Assembly (NCBI GenBank): GCA_027074515.1
Contig: JALTCQ010000136.1
Span: 1-14,606 of the forward strand
DNA: 14,606 bases
Reading direction: 5' to 3'
Source: Microcaldota archaeon
GTDB lineage: Archaea > Iainarchaeota > Iainarchaeia > JAADDC01
Made by a program: the position numbers and the translations under genes. The notes beneath the pieces are model-generated. The model was given only the letters and a program-made list of their open reading frames with translations, had not been told where the DNA came from and did no database searches. Below, in pieces: positions 1 through 7,726 of the stretch. Position 1 is the stretch's first letter. Each line of letters starts with the position of its first letter.

Positions 1-2381
1 ATGGTCACCCTATACGCCGGCATCACCGTGGACAGCACCGTTATGAACCCGTACTTCCTTGCCAGAACGTCCTCTCCGCTAACTATCCTCACGTCCAGCT
101 TCTTCTTCCCCGCCTCAGACGGCCTGAAGGATATGGGCACGGACGTCTTCCCGTATCCGTAGCGATCATTCACATCTATTCCAGCCGTTCCCACCTGTTT
201 ATCATCAACCAGAACAGCTATCTGCCCCTGTTTGGCATCGGAATCACATTTGGCGTACTCCACGTTCACCTGGTACGTATCTCCGGCGTAGAGATGACCA
301 TCCTTGTCCGTAGGACCTGTCACCGTGTACGCCACTGCCCAACCGTAGCCACAGCGCAGCACATCATTCGTAATCACCGGTCTGACAGCTCCAGTTATCT
401 TCTTCTCCGTCCCGTCCTCACCAAGATAATCATACTCCCAGCTTATCTTCAGCTTCTCCCCAACAGCTCCCCCAACGTTCAGGGGCACATCAACCGTCAC
501 TACCTGCTCCTTTTTACTGCTTAGATCAACGCTGTACTCCCTGCCGTTGTTTATCGCCCCCAGCTGTTTGACTTCGTTATCATCCTGCCAGTCTTCACCC
601 AGTTTCACCTTCAGCTTCGCCGTCTTCGCGTTGTACGGCACGGCAACGGAGAACACCAGGTTTACCTTCTTTCCAGCTGGGAGGGTACCTACGTAGTTAT
701 CGTTGTATTTGATGCCCAGCAGTTGGATGCCGGGTTCATATTTGTGGTGGAGGTAGAGCGTGAGGAAGAGGCCGTTGTCTCCCACGTGATCCCTTCTGCT
801 GAAGGAGATGTACCCTTCGGGGGCGGCGACGATGATGTTGTAGTCTCCGGCGGGTACGTTTGCCTCAGCCACCCCGTTTTCATTGGTTGTTATGTTTGTG
901 GTGAACGCAGTGGATATGCCTGTTATCGTTATGGTGACGTCCTTTACGCCGCTGTGGGTTTTTGAGTCAAGGAGCGTGATTTTTACAGGTTTATTCGTTT
1001 CTTCGGAGGCGAGTTCACCCTCGTTTGTGACTGTAATTGGGCCGTTTTCCTCTGTGGGCTGCTGCCCGACTTGCGGCCCAGTATACGTCGTCTCATCAGG
1101 GCTTACCGTTCCGTTCTGCTCTGCCGGCTGTCCACCAACTACCTGCGGCCCCGTATACGTCGTCTGGTTCGGGTTTACGTTGTTGTTTTGTACAACTGCC
1201 GGTCCCTGCCCTGTGTTTGGCCCCGTATATGTCGTCTCATCAGGGCTTACCGTTCCGTTCTGCTCTGCCGGCTGTCCACCAACTACCTGCGGCCCCGTAT
1301 ACGTCGTCTGGTTGCCGCTGGTTACTGGGCCGTTCTGTTCAGACTGACCTACCGTGGGGGGTACGTAAACGTTGCCGGAGTAGCTGAAGGCGCCCTGGGC
1401 AGGACTCATGGGCACAGTGATGTCGCTGTTGTCCGTTACGGAGATGGGCTTCTTGTATGCGAGGTGGTGCTTTGTGTCGTCTGCCACGAGGATGTACTGT
1501 CCCGCGGGCACACCGTCTAAGACTGCAATGCCGTCCTGGTCCGTTATGCTCTGGGATACTACCCTTGTTCCATCTGCAGAGTACAGGCGTACGGCTACGC
1601 CAGACATGGGGTTGCCCTGCGGGTCGGTTACCGTAACGGATACCTTGTGCGTTTCGGCCTTGGCTGCAGCGGTGTTTTCCACGAGCTTCGCGACGTATGG
1701 GTGGTCCTTTGTGCCCTCGCTCGTCTTGACGGTCTTGCTGAACTCAAGCCCGTCTGGCGTGGATATGTACAGGGAGACGCTATCGCTCCCTACTGTGGTG
1801 CAGTAGGCCATTGTGTCGCCGTCAAAGTCTGCGTACGTCCCATCCACCTGAACCTCTGCGTTGGTCACCACGTTTCCAGAAGGGTCCAGTACTCGCACGC
1901 AGAACTCGTTGCTGTGCAGGGGTTTGAGCGAAATGGATTTACTGCTCATGTTTGAGGCAACCGATATCGTTGATTCAACCATCTTGTAGTTGTCTGCTAC
2001 CACCCGAACCCTGTAGTTTCCCTGTTTTATACCGGAAAGTACTGCAACGCCGCTACTATCTGTTGTACCCGTCGCTATGATTGCGTTGCCTGATAGTAGC
2101 GCGACCTGTGCTCCTGCTATTGGCTGGCCGGTCTGCCCGTCCGTTACCGTGATCATCGCGGTGTACGTTGGCGCAGTCCCGAATAGCAGGAAGGCTGTCC
2201 CCCCAAGAAGCAGTAGGATCGTTGCCAGGATCGTAGGAACGGGGGGTATGCCGTGGTCTTCCAGCCAATCGTGGGCGGCGTAGGCTGGCACTCCGTGGTC
2301 GTCCAGCCAGTCCAGCGCCGCGTACACCCAATCTTCTACATTTCTGTAAATTCCGTCCAACTTCTCGGCGATAGCACTCAT
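1..2381 (-). CDS. Large membrane-anchored surface protein with Ig/carboxypeptidase-regulatory-like domains and repeat stalk (3' end beyond window)
   Basis: The frame is open without a stop from the ATG at 2381 to the left edge (793 codons). Residues 1-47 are hydrophilic and contain a 14-residue tandem repeat. Residues 48-69 form one membrane helix (ILATILLLLGG core), and everything after it is beta-rich and probably extracellular. Segments at about 74-155, 245-327 and 465-540 each follow the pattern V-x-D-x(3)-G-x-P-[IM]-[AS]-G ... T-[DN]-x-x-G-V/I-A ... G-x-Y, typical of carboxypeptidase-regulatory-like (CarboxypepD_reg) or Ig-like surface folds. Residues 335-447 are a Pro/Gln/Asn/Thr repeat stalk with N-X-T sequons, and 550-793 look like CARDB/Ig-type beta domains. 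The start lies 7 bases after the archaeosortase stop and has its own TATA-like box at 2404-2411. I infer a cell-surface or adhesin-like protein, possibly a substrate of the neighbouring archaeosortase. The C-terminus that would carry a sorting signal is outside the window. The ligand is unknown. Confidence 0.85.
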   Translation of the reverse strand, partial: MSAIAEKLDGIYRNVEDWVYAALDWLDDHGVPAYAAHDWLEDHGIPPVPTILATILLLLGGTAFLLFGTAPTYTAMITVTDGQTGQPIAGAQVALLSGNAIIATGTTDSSGVAVLSGIKQGNYRVRVVADNYKMVESTISVASNMSSKSISLKPLHSNEFCVRVLDPSGNVVTNAEVQVDGTYADFDGDTMAYCTTVGSDSVSLYISTPDGLEFSKTVKTSEGTKDHPYVAKLVENTAAAKAETHKVSVTVTDPQGNPMSGVAVRLYSADGTRVVSQSITDQDGIAVLDGVPAGQYILVADDTKHHLAYKKPISVTDNSDITVPMSPAQGAFSYSGNVYVPPTVGQSEQNGPVTSGNQTTYTGPQVVGGQPAEQNGTVSPDETTYTGPNTGQGPAVVQNNNVNPNQTTYTGPQVVGGQPAEQNGTVSPDETTYTGPQVGQQPTEENGPITVTNEGELASEETNKPVKITLLDSKTHSGVKDVTITITGISTAFTTNITTNENGVAEANVPAGDYNIIVAAPEGYISFSRRDHVGDNGLFLTLYLHHKYEPGIQLLGIKYNDNYVGTLPAGKKVNLVFSVAVPYNAKTAKLKVKLGEDWQDDNEVKQLGAINNGREYSVDLSSKKEQVVTVDVPLNVGGAVGEKLKISWEYDYLGEDGTEKKITGAVRPVITNDVLRCGYGWAVAYTVTGPTDKDGHLYAGDTYQVNVEYAKCDSDAKQGQIAVLVDDKQVGTAGIDVNDRYGYGKTSVPISFRPSEAGKKKLDVRIVSGEDVLARKYGFITVLSTVMPAYRVT
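1074..1313 (-). repeat. 24-residue repeat stalk (TTYTGP units) in the surface protein
   Basis: The motif T-T-Y-T-G-P occurs at residues 359, 383, 407 and 431, exactly 24 residues apart, and alternates N-Q and D-E before the motif. The higher-order unit is 48 residues (144 bases). An 83-base segment is repeated without a mismatch at 1087-1169 and 1231-1313. Degenerate partial units flank the array on both sides. Confidence 0.88.
2241..2324 (-). repeat. Tandem 14-residue repeat before the membrane helix
   Basis: Residues 20-33 and 34-47 of the surface protein follow Y-A-A-x-D-W-L-[DE]-D-H-G-[VI]-P-x twice in direct succession (42-base period). At DNA level the copies are clearly similar but not identical. 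Confidence 0.8.
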
Positions 2382-2388
2382 GCTTTAC

Positions 2389-2808
2389 TTAACGCTTTTT
2401 TAGTTTATAACGTTTGTTACTCTCCAGGAACGCCCAATAGATGCCGAGGACCAGGACAAATCCGCCCAGCCGAAAGAGGATGTCGTGAAGGAAGGGGCTC
2501 ATGTACTTCAGGGTGAGTGAGATGCGCGCCACGTTGTACGCCCAGATGATTAAGCTCCCCACTACGCTCCAGGCTATCTTTGCCCCTATGTTCGTAGGCG
2601 TTGCGAGGATTGCTGCGGTGAGGAGGAGTATTTCATCAACGGCTGTGCATGGCCAGATGATATCGTAGGTGCCCGGGACCATATTATGTATATATTCGGA
2701 GATGCTGTGTAGGATCTCTTGACGGAATGGCAGTATTGCCAGCTCCAGGGCTACGTACGCTCCAACAATCCTCAACACTGCCTTCGCGGCGATTTTTTCC
2801 CTTCCCAC
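2389..2808 (-). CDS. Archaeosortase/exosortase-family membrane transpeptidase (short form)
   Basis: This 139-residue protein has several membrane helices and starts with GTG. Three residues fit the exosortase/archaeosortase active site: Cys54 in a W-P-C-T motif at the start of a helix, Arg95 in N-V-A-R-I, and His108 in F-L-H-D. The 41-residue Cys-to-Arg spacing equals the spacing I recall for Cys173/Arg214 in Haloferax ArtA. Members of the family cut proteins bearing a C-terminal tripartite signal (short motif, membrane helix, basic tail) and in archaea attach the new C-terminus to a lipid. The family usually has 150-300 residues with about eight helices, so this is a compact member. The C-terminus is basic (K-L-K-K-R), as expected for a cytoplasmic end. 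The gene directly precedes the large surface protein, its most likely substrate, and diverges from the secretion ATPase gene across 34 bases. The family call rests on motif and topology only. Confidence 0.72.
   Translation of the reverse strand: MGREKIAAKAVLRIVGAYVALELAILPFRQEILHSISEYIHNMVPGTYDIIWPCTAVDEILLLTAAILATPTNIGAKIAWSVVGSLIIWAYNVARISLTLKYMSPFLHDILFRLGGFVLVLGIYWAFLESNKRYKLKKR
2404..2411 (-). promoter_or_regulatory. TATA-like box for the large surface protein gene
   Basis: GTTATAAA on the minus strand, inside the last codons of the archaeosortase gene, is centred about 26 bases before the ATG at 2381. No ribosome site is visible before that ATG, which fits a leaderless transcript separate from the archaeosortase transcript. 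Confidence 0.5.
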
Positions 2809-2842
2809 AACGCATATATATCATTGTTGCCTTTTAGGGTTT
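2809..2842. promoter_or_regulatory. Divergent leaderless promoter between archaeosortase and secretion ATPase
   Basis: These 34 bases separate two GTG starts. CATATATATC at 2813-2822 is centred 26 bases before the plus-strand GTG at 2843. On the minus strand CCCTAAAAGG (2839-2830) is centred about 26 bases before the GTG at 2808. Both distances fit archaeal TATA-to-start spacing for leaderless mRNA, so each TATA box lies next to the other gene's start and the two promoters probably compete. Confidence 0.6.
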
Positions 2843-5131
2843 GTGGCAGAGTGGGAGTTGCGGGAAGTAGGGGACAAGCGCTACATATACCTTCATCCTT
2901 CTGGCCTTTCTATCGGTCCGGGGATAGCGGAGTACCCAGAGACGATGAGGGCGGCGATCTCTGCTTTGATGGAGTCTTCTGCTGACGGTATAGTTATTTC
3001 TGATGTTTATGAGCGCATTTATGATGCCAAGCAGACTGCCATGCTGAAGGAGATTGCAGATGTGGCCAAGAGATTCAAGGATATGGGGTTATGGAGCTTC
3101 TCCGTCGTGGATAACATGGGTAAAGACTGCGCCCGCGTGTTTAAGACTGAAGGAACGGATATCGTCAAGGTAACCCATGATATGTGGCTGTCCGACCCCG
3201 TCGCTGCCTACGTCCAGCTCCTTGCTCTGCTCAAGCGCGTGCTTGCGAAGACTGATGCCGCGCCGGAGGCCCTCAAAGACTGTGGAACGAAGCTGGCAAA
3301 GGTTCTTAAGCTTGTAAAGAGCCTCATGGAAAGCACCACGCTCATCACCAAGGCAAAGTCGTACATCCTGCGTCTCAACAAGATCCCCAAGGACCGCTCG
3401 CTTTATACTCTTCTCTTCCAGCCTCAGCTCAAGCCTGCCTTTGTAGAGTCACGCGTTCTCGTGGCTAACGAGGAGAATCTGGTTCTTGTGGACCAGTACA
3501 CGGTTGGCGACGCCGAGGTGTTCATATACAAGCACCCTGACCACGTAGAACCGCTGTACTACATATACCCGCCTGAATTCTCCCTACCTGAGGAGCAGTA
3601 CCGTATAATGGAAAAAACGAAGGAGCTTGTCTCCCAGTATGCCCCAAAGACTGCCTTGCTATCCCACGGCAGCCCCGCCAGGGAACAGCTCATAGATCTC
3701 TACAGCAACACCCTCCGCGACGTAGCAAAGGACATGAAGGTGCGGTTATCCACGAAGGACCTGCGCCATTTGGCCAACATACTCGCCAGGCACACCGTGG
3801 GCTACGGCGTTCTTGAGCTCCTCCTTTCGGATAAGCGCATAACGGACATCTACGTGGACGCACCTCTCGGCTCAAAGCCTGTGTACGTTGTTCATTCCGA
3901 ATACGGCCAGTGTCAGACCAACGTTGTTGTTTCTCCTCAGGACGCCCTCTCCCTCGTGTCAAAGTTCCGTGCAATGAGCGGACGCCCCTTTGACGAGAGC
4001 CACCCCGTTCTTGACTACGACCTTCCCGACGTCTCTGCCCGTGTTGCCGTTATAGGCCCTCCTCTGTCTCCTGATGGCGTCGCCTTCGCCTTCCGTCTGC
4101 ACAAACCCACGCCTTGGACGCTCCCACAGTTCATAGACAACAAGATGATCACACCTCTTGGCGCCGGCCTTCTCTCCTTCTTCATAGACTCCCAGGCGAC
4201 CATGCTCGTGGCTGGCTCGCGTGGTGCAGGGAAAACATCGCTCATGACGTCCCTCATACTTGAGATTCCCCAGAACCAGCGTATACTCACTCAGGAGGAC
4301 ACGCTTGAGATCCCTGTGGAAGAGATACGCAACCTTGGCTTTCACATACAGCGTTTGAAAACGAAGAGCCCCATAGGTGGTGGCGCGTCAGGGGAGCTGC
4401 CCCCAGAAGATGCTCTGCGCACTGCCCTGCGTCTGGGCGATTCCGCCATTGTCATTGGAGAAGTCCGTTCTAAGGAAGCAAAGGTTCTGTACGAGGCTAT
4501 GCGTGTTGGTGCGGCGGGCAGCGTTGTCATGGGTACGATTCACGGTGATTCTGCGTACTCCGTCTGGGACCGCGTGGTGAACGACCTTGGCGTGCCTACC
4601 ACTTCCTTCAAGGCGACGGATCTCGTCGTGGTGAACGCGCCCATTCGTTTCGCGGGTTCTCTCCAGCGGCACAGAAGAACGGTGGCGGTAACGGAGATAA
4701 GGAAGCACTGGAACCACGATCCCATGGCAGAGGGGGGATTCTTAGACCTCATGCGGTACAACGCCAAGGAAGATGCCCTCCAGCTGTTAGAGGACAATAT
4801 TAAGGAATCTGACATGTTCTCCAAGGTGATGGAGCTCCGCGGTCTTAGTTATGAGCAGATATGGGAGGAAATTAATGCCAGGGCGTTCACCAAGAAGTAC
4901 CTCGTTGATCTGAAGAGGAAGCACGGTGTTCCCGAGCTGTTAGAGGGCAAGTACACGGTGCCTGCGCACAACAAGTTCCTGCTGTTGAAGGAGAAGAGCA
5001 TTGAAGAGCACGGTGCCCCAGATTACAAGGGTGTTTTGGAGGAGTGGAAGACCTGGGTGAACGAGGTGCTCCTGAAGGGCATCCTTGCGAGGAGAGAGGC
5101 ACATGGATCTGGCAAGGCTTCTCGGGCTTAA
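2843..5131 (+). CDS. Type II/IV secretion (GspE/TadA/FlaI-like) hexameric ATPase
   Basis: This 762-residue cytoplasmic motor is expected to power assembly of the pilin-like proteins encoded downstream. Visible motifs in order are an Asp box around E485-D486-T487, Walker A G-S-R-G-A-G-K-T at 458-465, Walker B I-V-I-G-E-V-R at 536-542 (Glu540), and a His box G-T-I-H-G-D at 564-569. The VGYGVLE-x-L-L-S-D-x-R-I-T-D-I-Y block upstream of Walker A is the usual N2 domain of GspE-type ATPases. Residues 1 to about 280 form an N-terminal region I do not recognise, and about 100 charged residues follow the ATPase core. The protein is therefore longer than the usual 500-550 residue archaeal FlaI/TadA. 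The start is GTG, with the TATA-like ATATATA centred 26 bases upstream, so the mRNA is probably leaderless. The stop overlaps the next gene. It could be called TadA, FlaI/ArlI or GspE; the exact subfamily is unresolved. Confidence 0.93.
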   Translation: MAEWELREVGDKRYIYLHPSGLSIGPGIAEYPETMRAAISALMESSADGIVISDVYERIYDAKQTAMLKEIADVAKRFKDMGLWSFSVVDNMGKDCARVFKTEGTDIVKVTHDMWLSDPVAAYVQLLALLKRVLAKTDAAPEALKDCGTKLAKVLKLVKSLMESTTLITKAKSYILRLNKIPKDRSLYTLLFQPQLKPAFVESRVLVANEENLVLVDQYTVGDAEVFIYKHPDHVEPLYYIYPPEFSLPEEQYRIMEKTKELVSQYAPKTALLSHGSPAREQLIDLYSNTLRDVAKDMKVRLSTKDLRHLANILARHTVGYGVLELLLSDKRITDIYVDAPLGSKPVYVVHSEYGQCQTNVVVSPQDALSLVSKFRAMSGRPFDESHPVLDYDLPDVSARVAVIGPPLSPDGVAFAFRLHKPTPWTLPQFIDNKMITPLGAGLLSFFIDSQATMLVAGSRGAGKTSLMTSLILEIPQNQRILTQEDTLEIPVEEIRNLGFHIQRLKTKSPIGGGASGELPPEDALRTALRLGDSAIVIGEVRSKEAKVLYEAMRVGAAGSVVMGTIHGDSAYSVWDRVVNDLGVPTTSFKATDLVVVNAPIRFAGSLQRHRRTVAVTEIRKHWNHDPMAEGGFLDLMRYNAKEDALQLLEDNIKESDMFSKVMELRGLSYEQIWEEINARAFTKKYLVDLKRKHGVPELLEGKYTVPAHNKFLLLKEKSIEEHGAPDYKGVLEEWKTWVNEVLLKGILARREAHGSGKASRA

Positions 5132-7220
5132 ACCCAAGGAGCAGAAGGAGAAGAAGTCTTCGTCTCAGCAGTTCATTGAGTTCTGCGAGCAGGCAGCCAA
5201 GAAGTACCCGTACACGGGGAAGGTAGATCCCGAAGTTGCCCACGCCCTGGACTACCTGGAGTGGCCCCTGGATCCAAGGGCAGTATACTCTGGAGCCAGG
5301 CTTGCGGGCCTGTACGCTGCAGCTGCAGGGTTTTTTGTGTCACTCATGCTCATATACGTCTTCTTCATCAATGTTTACGGCTTAGACATCATTCTCCAGG
5401 ACCCCATGGACCTGATTCTCACGAACTATCTCTTCTGGTTCTTCCTCTCTCTCCCCCTGATCTTCTGGGCAGCTGGGTACTACTCCGTTCTCAACATGCC
5501 CGTCTCTGAGGCTAAAAAGCGCTTCCAACACGACCTCTTTCCTGCCCTGCGCACCTTGGGATACTTCGTCATGTCCATGAAGCTTGTGCCCAACTTAGAA
5601 CATGGTATAAAGTTTGCTACAGAGCACGGGCACGGCGTCTTCGCAGAGAAGCTATCTAAAATTCTCTGGAACCTCCAGATAGGCGTTCTTAGGACTGCAG
5701 AGGAAGGTTTGGATCGTGTTGCGTATCAGTTCGGCCACTACTCCGGCGAGTTCAAGCATGCCCTCATGCGCATCCGTTCTTCCCTGCTTGAGGCTGAGGA
5801 CGCGAAGCGCTACGTGATTCTTGACTCTGCCCTTCGCGAGGCAAAGCAGGGGGTGAAGGAGCGTCTCATGGACATGGCTTCCAAGCTCTACATGCCTTCC
5901 GTGCAGCTCTTCTACGTGGGGGTGTTCTTGCCCTTGCTCCTCTTCATCCTCGTTCCCATCGGTGCCGCATTCTCCAACAACAGCGTTCTATCCAACCCCT
6001 TGGTCATTTTCGGCACGTATGACGTTGCAATGCCCCTGCTTGCCTTCTTCTTTGCACGGTACATCATATCCCAGCGCCCCGACGTGTACGAGCCCCCTGA
6101 GATCCCCGATGATTACGTCAAGAACTATGATAAGATACGTAAGAAAGCGATCGTCTTTGCGGTGGGCGTCGCTCTGTTCATTCTGGCCATGGGTTACGTC
6201 TTCCACGTGCTCTTTGATACTACCGTTGCCACTGTCGCTCAGCAGATGGGTAGAACGCCAGAGGAGATAGAGGAGATTCTCGCACATCCTGACGAGCCGA
6301 AATACCAGTACCTTTATCAGACCATTGTCCAGAACTACGATATGACCCCTTACATGCTCATCTACTCTGTTTTCATTGCGATTTCTGCGGCCCTGTTTGT
6401 TTACTTCCGTATGGCCTATTCAGAGAAGCAGAAGCGTCAGAAAGAGATAATGCAGATGGAGGACGAGTTTAAGGACGCAGTTTACGTTCTTGCTTCCCGT
6501 ATGGGCGAGGGAAAGCCCCTGGAGAGCGCACTCACCGCAGTGTCCGAGAACATGCCTGAAACGAGGATAGCGAAACTCTTTAACCGCATAGCGTACAACG
6601 TCCGTGTGCTTGGGATAACGATAGGAGACGCCGTGTTCTCTCCCATCTTTGGCGTGCTGTTCCGTATCCCTTCTAAACGCCTACATACCGCCTTTGAGGT
6701 CCTTGTATCTGCCGTTTCTCTGGGTACAGAGCTGGCGGCCAAGGCCCTCGTCGTGCTCTCCGAACAGCTGAGGGATGAGGAAGATGTTTTGAAGTCTCTG
6801 CGCTCTAAGCTTGGCGAGATTTCGGGCATGATGATGGTCATGGGCATGTTCGTGGCGCCCGCAGTCCTCGGTATTACGATAGCCCTTGAGAAGGTGGTGA
6901 TGGGCTCTTTGCAAGGGTTGGACTTCTCTCAGCTCCAAGGGCCCCAGTCCCAGGAGGTCGCGCAGCAGCTGAACATACAGATGCCTAAGATTTCATCTAC
7001 CGTACATACTACGCCGCAGTGGGTCTATCTTGCGTCTGTGGGCGTTTACGTCCTTGAGATCGCAGCTCTGCTTACGTACTTCTCCGTTTACCTTCTTAAC
7101 GGGAGGGACCGCATAGGTCTCGTCACGAAGCTGGGCTGGGCTCTGCTCGTCGCGGCTGTCATATACGCCGTGGCTTCTTATGCGTCAATACTTGCCGTTT
7201 CTGCTGTGGGGGCGTTGTGA
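5103..7220 (+). CDS. Type IV pilus/secretion platform membrane protein with two T2SF (TadC/FlaJ-like) domains
   Basis: This 705-residue integral membrane protein is expected to be the inner-membrane platform partner of the ATPase. About nine helices are visible, near residues 66-92, 108-130, 266-290, 300-322, 349-370, 415-437, 574-597, 640-664 and 673-700. Two cytoplasmic helical domains lie between them. The first, at about 140-262, begins FPALRTLGYFVMSMK. The second, at about 455-572, begins FKDAVYVLASRMGEGKPLESA. This matches the duplicated T2SF layout of archaeal FlaJ/TadC-type proteins. I chose the ATG at 5103, preceded by the purine-rich GAGGAGAGAGG, over an in-frame TTG at 5085. The gene overlaps the ATPase gene by 29 bases, which implies translational coupling. 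Its TGA overlaps the ATG of the next small gene. Family assignment is strong, while the cargo (pilus, pseudopilus or other filament) is inferred from the neighbours. Confidence 0.9.
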   Translation: MDLARLLGLKPKEQKEKKSSSQQFIEFCEQAAKKYPYTGKVDPEVAHALDYLEWPLDPRAVYSGARLAGLYAAAAGFFVSLMLIYVFFINVYGLDIILQDPMDLILTNYLFWFFLSLPLIFWAAGYYSVLNMPVSEAKKRFQHDLFPALRTLGYFVMSMKLVPNLEHGIKFATEHGHGVFAEKLSKILWNLQIGVLRTAEEGLDRVAYQFGHYSGEFKHALMRIRSSLLEAEDAKRYVILDSALREAKQGVKERLMDMASKLYMPSVQLFYVGVFLPLLLFILVPIGAAFSNNSVLSNPLVIFGTYDVAMPLLAFFFARYIISQRPDVYEPPEIPDDYVKNYDKIRKKAIVFAVGVALFILAMGYVFHVLFDTTVATVAQQMGRTPEEIEEILAHPDEPKYQYLYQTIVQNYDMTPYMLIYSVFIAISAALFVYFRMAYSEKQKRQKEIMQMEDEFKDAVYVLASRMGEGKPLESALTAVSENMPETRIAKLFNRIAYNVRVLGITIGDAVFSPIFGVLFRIPSKRLHTAFEVLVSAVSLGTELAAKALVVLSEQLRDEEDVLKSLRSKLGEISGMMMVMGMFVAPAVLGITIALEKVVMGSLQGLDFSQLQGPQSQEVAQQLNIQMPKISSTVHTTPQWVYLASVGVYVLEIAALLTYFSVYLLNGRDRIGLVTKLGWALLVAAVIYAVASYASILAVSAVGAL

Positions 7221-7690
7221 TGCGAGGACAGGAGCATACGGTGATGAGTTACCTCGTTTGGGCAGTCTTCGCCACTTTCTTCGGCATCGTCGTTCTCGTC
7301 GTGGCGAACAAAATAGGTCAGCCGGCAGCGTCTATGTTCTGGCGCCAAGTAAGCGTTGTTTTGACGTCTGCGGTGAAGCAAGCACGATCCAGTCCAGGAA
7401 TCTGCCAGTGTGCGCACTCTGTTGACCCAATCGTGTTCTCGGACGGTTTTACCCTCACGCCGAGGTACGTGGAGGCGTTTTTGCCCAAGGGTTGGAAGGC
7501 GTACTTCGTTGCGGGTGATGGTTTCCGCTGTGAGGACGACTCTATTGTTGCTCAGCGCTACGCCCGTGTTCCAGTTGTTGTCTGCTGCAAGGGGTCTGGC
7601 TCTTCAGGCACCTGTGTCCTTTACTTCAACAAATGGTTTGCCAACAGCTGTTCTCCGCCATCACCATCAAGCAGCAGGTGCAGTGGGTGA
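7220..7690 (+). CDS. Cysteine-rich class III pilin-like protein
   Basis: This 156-residue protein starts MRGQEHTV, followed by one long hydrophobic helix at about 9-30, the classic short-leader pilin layout. Cleavage is predicted after Gly3. The ATG at 7220 overlaps the platform gene's TGA (TGATG); an alternative GTG lies one codon upstream. The exposed part has eight cysteines (62, 64, 104, 122, 123, 132, 144, 154), including a vicinal pair, so up to four disulfides are possible. The I-V-F-S-D-G stretch at 71-76 resembles I-V-F-K-N-G in the next gene, which hints at paralogy. The C-terminus is Ser/Pro-rich. The gene is in one unit with the ATPase and platform genes. The pilin assignment rests on N-terminus and context, and the fold of the body is not recognised. 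Confidence 0.72.
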   Translation: MRGQEHTVMSYLVWAVFATFFGIVVLVVANKIGQPAASMFWRQVSVVLTSAVKQARSSPGICQCAHSVDPIVFSDGFTLTPRYVEAFLPKGWKAYFVAGDGFRCEDDSIVAQRYARVPVVVCCKGSGSSGTCVLYFNKWFANSCSPPSPSSSRCSG

Positions 7691-7697
7691 GCAAGGC

Positions 7698-7705
7698 TTT
7701 TATAC
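7698..7705 (+). promoter_or_regulatory. TATA-like box for the RRGQAFEVF pilin gene
   Basis: TTTTATAC lies in the 36-base gap between two pilin-like genes and is centred 25-26 bases before the GTG at 7727. This suggests an internal promoter that could raise expression of this pilin over the ATPase and platform. Confidence 0.55.
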
Positions 7706-7726
7706 CCCCTCGCCGTTATACTCCCG

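Noticed and set aside
1074..1313. Direct repeats that might suggest a CRISPR array
   Set aside because: The repeats stay in frame, encode a 24-residue protein motif inside a long gene, and have no spacer-like unique segments of regular length between identical repeats.
883..1955. Several plus-strand open frames of 100-150 codons
   Set aside because: They lie opposite the long minus-strand surface protein frame, share its repeat region, overlap one another and look like antisense shadows with odd Cys/Pro/Arg-rich composition.
5085..5102. TTG start for the platform protein at 5085
   Set aside because: An ATG six codons later with a purine-rich site just upstream is more likely, and the extra residues add nothing recognisable.
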